This document shows, in pieces, positions 60,000 to 64,000 of a stretch of DNA of 64,000 bases; position 1 is the first letter of the stretch; every line of letters begins with the position of its first letter. Both the position numbers and the translations under genes were made by a program. Below the pieces are notes generated by a model that was given only the letters and a program-made list of their open reading frames with translations, did no database searches and was not told the origin of the DNA. Location of the stretch: NCBI RefSeq assembly GCF_002865645.1, contig NW_020194609.1, positions 124,001 to 188,000 on the forward strand. Reading direction: 5' to 3'. The stretch comes from Hyaloscypha bicolor E. Its lineage: Eukaryota; Ascomycota; Leotiomycetes; Helotiales; Hyaloscyphaceae.

Positions 60000-62880
60000 C
60001 GGCGGCGAGGCTTAATAAGCGAATTAAAGTACAGGATTCCGAAGAGAATAATTAGCTAATTATTACAAAAAATTAGTACTTAGCTAATATTATATATTTT
60101 AGCTTAGTTTAACTAGAACTACTAATAAATACTTTAGTTATTTATTAATTATTAAGGAAACCTTAATATATTATAGTTATATAATAAGTAATTACTAGTA
60201 TTTATTATTAAACTAGTTTAATAATAAAGCTAGAGTTATATATATATAATATAAATTAAGTAAAATATACTAAATTAACTACTATTCTATAATAGTAAAT
60301 AGCCTATTTATATAGCCCTAAATTCCCTAAATTATATATACTAAATCCCTAAACTAGAAAGCCTTATATTAAACTATTTAACCTTAGCTAAACCGATTTA
60401 GCTTTATAAGATATATTATATCCTAAATTAATCTTATAAAATATAATCTATTTAATAATAAGCCTATAGCTTAAGCCCTATTAGTATATAGTTCCTAAAG
60501 CTTTATTTTGGAGCTTATTTTACTTATTAGAGGCTTTAGGTTTCTAATTTTAATATTTATTCTCTTTTATATTATCCTATATTCGGATTACCCTAAATAG
60601 TTAGCTCTTAGAACTCCTGAAAAAAAACTAGTTATATAAGAAATATTAGAATTATTCTATTTTAGGGAATTATATATCGGAATATAATTATATCTAAATT
60701 CTTAGTATTTAGCTTAGAATAAAAGAAAAAGAGCTCAAGTATCTTTCTTTATATTTTAGTAATTCTGAAATATAAGAGGCTTTTATTATAATTTTTTAAA
60801 ACTCGAGAGAAAATCTAAAGATAGTAGTTCTATAGAAAGTATAAAAAAAACCCCTAGTTTTATATTATTCTTTTTTTTTTCTTTTCTTTATTACTATAAA
60901 TTCTCTTTACTTTTATATTTCTTATAAATAGAACTAGCCTATTTCTAACTTGATTATAAAACAGACTAAGCTATATAAGACTTGCTTTTACTATTAAGTT
61001 TATATTTTCCTTTTTTTTAATTTTATCTAACTAGTTAATAAGCCCGAAATACTACTAATTATATCTAATATAAAAGAAAAACTATAATAAAACAAAAACC
61101 TATATAAAGTATACCAGAATATAAAACGTAATTTAATAATAAAATAATAAGATTAAAAATATAAATAGTAAAGTATAAATAGTATATAGTATATAAAAGC
61201 TTAATTAATTAAATACTAAAAAGAAATTATTTTCTAGAAGTATAGAAAAACTAGTTTTTTTATATAATTCCTATAAGTTATATATAAAAAGCCGCAGTCT
61301 TTATTATATAATTAAAACCTTAAAACTACTAAAATAATATAATTTTTAATAAATATAGCCTATTATATTATACTAGTTATATTTTGCCTTATAAGAACTT
61401 AATTTAAATATTCTCTTTATTTTCTAATAATAATAATAATTAATTATAGATATTTCTATAAATAAATTAGTTTTATAATACTAGTAATAGATTTATTAAT
61501 TATCTATTATAGCTCTAGTTAATATTTTAAAGAATTCTTTTATAGATTTATTTATTATATAACTTCCTGGCTTTTTTTTATATTTCTAGCTAGCTTCTAT
61601 ATATATAACTAGTTTACTTATAAATTATTATATAGCTTATAAAGCCCTTTATTTTAGTTATATAAATAATTACTTTAAAGCCTATTATAAAAAATATAAT
61701 ATAATACTTTCTTTAATCTATAAGCCTCTTTTATATTTCTTTTATTTTTTTATAAATAATAATCTATTTTACTAAATTATTTAAATAAATATTTAAATAT
61801 ATAATTCTATTTTTACTTTTATATTAATTAAATATAAAAAGAATATATAAATTAATTTCTTTTATAAGATTTAGTACTTTTAGATTTATAATAAGTTCTT
61901 TTATTTTTAAGGCCTATTATAGCCTGCTTTATATACTAAATATTTCTTTATATAGCTTTTCTTTTATAATTTGCTTTTTATAACTAATATATAAGTTATT
62001 AATTTCTTTTATTTAGATTATATAATTCTTTTATAACTTATAAATATATTTACGAATTATAATTCGTTTATTATAATTTATAAAATAGCCTATAAGTATT
62101 TTATAAATTAGTAAACTAATTTTCGAATCTTATTTAATTTATAAATATATTTAATTCTCGAATTAGATATTAATTATTATTATAAGAATTTCCTAATAAA
62201 TAATAAGGTTATAGCCTTTATTTCAAATAAATATATAAATATAAGCTATTATAATCTAATATTTATAGTTTATAAAACAAGTTATAAATATTTATAAATA
62301 TATATAATTAATATTATATATATAATATATATTTTATTTTTCTTATATAATAACCCGAACTAGTATTATAGTTTATAATTATAAGACTATAATAGAACTT
62401 ATTAGTAAATATAGCTAGAATAATAGGTTTTTTACTAGTATTATTTCTATATTTATCTAGCTTTTTTTCTATTTATTTATATTAATTACTTCTTTTAATA
62501 ATATATTATTAATATATATATTTTATTTATAAAATTATCTTATTTAACTAGCTTTATTTATATTAGTAAAATATTTATATAAATATATATACGAGTTTTA
62601 TAAATACTTTAATTTATAAGAATATTTATATAAATAATATTAATTATTCTTTTATTCTTTTATTAAACTTTATAAATAATAATTATTTTATATAATAGAT
62701 TTTTTAAAACTTAATAGCTATTATATAATACTTTAATAAGCTAAGCTTCTTTATTATCTTTATAACTAACTTATATTAGCCTGAGATTATAGATTATTTC
62801 TTAAATAAATAATAAGTAATTAATTATTCGGATTTCCTTTATTAGATTTTTATTCTAAAAGTAAAAAAGTTTTTATTACA
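60000..62880. repeat. AT-rich, stop-riddled block (probable RIP-degraded transposon)
   Basis: About 2.9 kb is made almost only of A and T, with TAA/TAG/TTA everywhere and no open frame. It has the same texture as the 36.7-45.4 kb element. I could not find terminal inverted repeats. A weak direct similarity of about 18 bases (CTTAATAAGCGAATTAA near 60010 and CTAAGTAAGCGAAGCTAA near 62965) brackets the block. Confidence 0.55.
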
Positions 62881-64000
62881 AAATAGTAAGGAATAGTGAT
62901 TTATATAAGTGGTTGTCTGATTAAAAGAAGCTCTAAAGGAAGCCTCTGGAAATAAAAGGGGCCGCTAAGTAAGCGAAGCTAAGCTCCCTAGTACCCGTAT
63001 ATACGACACACTCCCTAGAGGCTTCTAATTCTATATATAAAGGAAATAGCTAGTAAAGTACTCCTATAGAGCACCCCTAGCAAAGCAAAAAGGAGTGTAT
63101 ATATATAGTCTATCTCCCCTAATTAAGAGCTAAGAAACCGTTATTCCCTAACGCCTTATATTAAGCTAATAGAACCAAAAGGGGTAGGAAGTAAAGTATC
63201 CCTAGACGTCTCCGGTAGTATACTTAGTTCCAAAAAAGCCTAGCTCTAGCCCCGGACGGCTCCGCAAGCCCAAAGCCAGGAAACTATATTATATATACTA
63301 TTAATACTCAAAGTCCCCTAGTAACTTCCCTCTATTCTTTATCTAACCCTTCTTCTCAAGCTGCCCATATAGCTTCTCGTATCCCTTTACCAAGCGTTCT
63401 CGTACGGCCTTTAATTACTCGTCCGTAGGCTATGGATCAAGTTTCCTGGTACAGGAACTAGTAGTTACAAGCTCTAGAATAGAGCAATTAACGGGCTTCT
63501 ACGGGTGCTTTTCCGCTCTTGTTTCCTTATAAGAATACGAGTGGCCTTGCAAATCAGATTATCTAGTAAGAGAAGCAAAGATTACAAGTAAAGAGTATTT
63601 ATTTTGCTAAATCAGGGCCTTAAAGATCCTTCCGTATTACTCGAGTATACGAACGGGCTCTCTAAGCATATTAGCCTCAATTACTAAAGCGAGTTGCTAT
63701 GCTCCCCAAATAGGTATAAACTTGGCTACTACTATTTAAAGAAAGTTCTTGATTATCAGGAATCCTTCGACTTCTGTAACTCGGTAGGTTTGAGCTCGTA
63801 TAAGAGCTTGGTACTAATTATTAATCCAGGCTATAGGAGATTCTCTACCTATTCTGCTACGGTCCAGAATTCTGTTATAATTCTCCCTTACTTATTCCCG
63901 TGTATTATTCTCCGATGACTGGAATTTCTTGCAAAGAGCTCGTATAACGTTCTAAAGAGAGAGCCTCTGCTAGGAAACGAGTAACTCAAGGTATAGTGCG
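62881..64000. other. unassigned transposon-like sequence at the right edge
   Basis: GC rises again to moderate values, but there is no intact gene. The only frame of note (63694-63918) has no motif. Frequent TAG and TAA in otherwise protein-like minus-strand stretches (for example KAVRERLVKGYEKLYGQLEKK near 63350-63420) suggest a decayed mobile element that continues beyond the window. Confidence 0.35.

Overview
The window reads as nuclear DNA of a filamentous ascomycete (Pezizomycotina). Genes carry short introns of 44 to 90 bases with GT-AG (twice GC-AG) borders. Protein families include Zn2Cys6 transcription factors, a YTP1-like membrane protein, a DCR2-like phosphatase, a cytochrome P450, a chitin synthase and a subtilase. 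GC-balanced gene islands alternate with very AT-rich, stop-riddled blocks that look like transposons eroded by repeat-induced point mutation (RIP). A Leotiomycete-like host would fit, but that is only an impression.

Layout. 0.4-9.5 kb is a cell-wall or polysaccharide neighbourhood: a chitin-synthase-type processive glycosyltransferase (minus strand), an intronless nucleotide-sugar dehydrogenase (plus) and a broken GH18 chitinase. 10-14.7 kb holds a large VIT/VWA protein. 15-18.3 kb holds a degenerate multi-exon gene of a fungus-specific family and a wrecked secreted-protein gene. 19.6-25.6 kb is a well-preserved island: a Zn2Cys6 regulator, a divergently transcribed YTP1-family membrane protein and a GNAT acetyltransferase. 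26.6-27.6 kb holds a DUF7730-like gene, probably frameshifted.

27.75-30.29 kb is one complete but dead hAT transposon with an 18-bp perfect terminal inverted repeat (TIR) and an exact 8-bp target duplication. 31.7-34.2 kb carries a pseudogene and a small two-exon gene. A 318-bp foldback MITE lies at 34.3-34.6 kb, next to a DCR2-like metallophosphatase gene (34.7-36.5 kb). 36,661-45,370 is an 8.7-kb AT-rich block. Its two ends form an approximately 70-bp imperfect inverted repeat flanked by a 5-bp direct repeat, so the whole block appears to be one large RIP-degraded DNA element.

46.1-57.8 kb is a second gene island: a secreted subtilase, an atypical SDR, a dead acyl-CoA dehydrogenase, a Zn2Cys6 regulator, a degenerate locus, a P450 and a second SDR. 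The mixture of oxidative enzymes and a regulator looks like a small or decaying metabolic cluster. From about 59.2 kb the window passes into repeat-rich and then strongly AT-rich DNA (60.0-62.9 kb) and finally unassigned transposon-like sequence up to the right edge.

Exon models were built by hand from splice motifs and reading-frame phase. Those called complete keep an open frame through every junction. No homology search was run, so family names rest on motif recognition.
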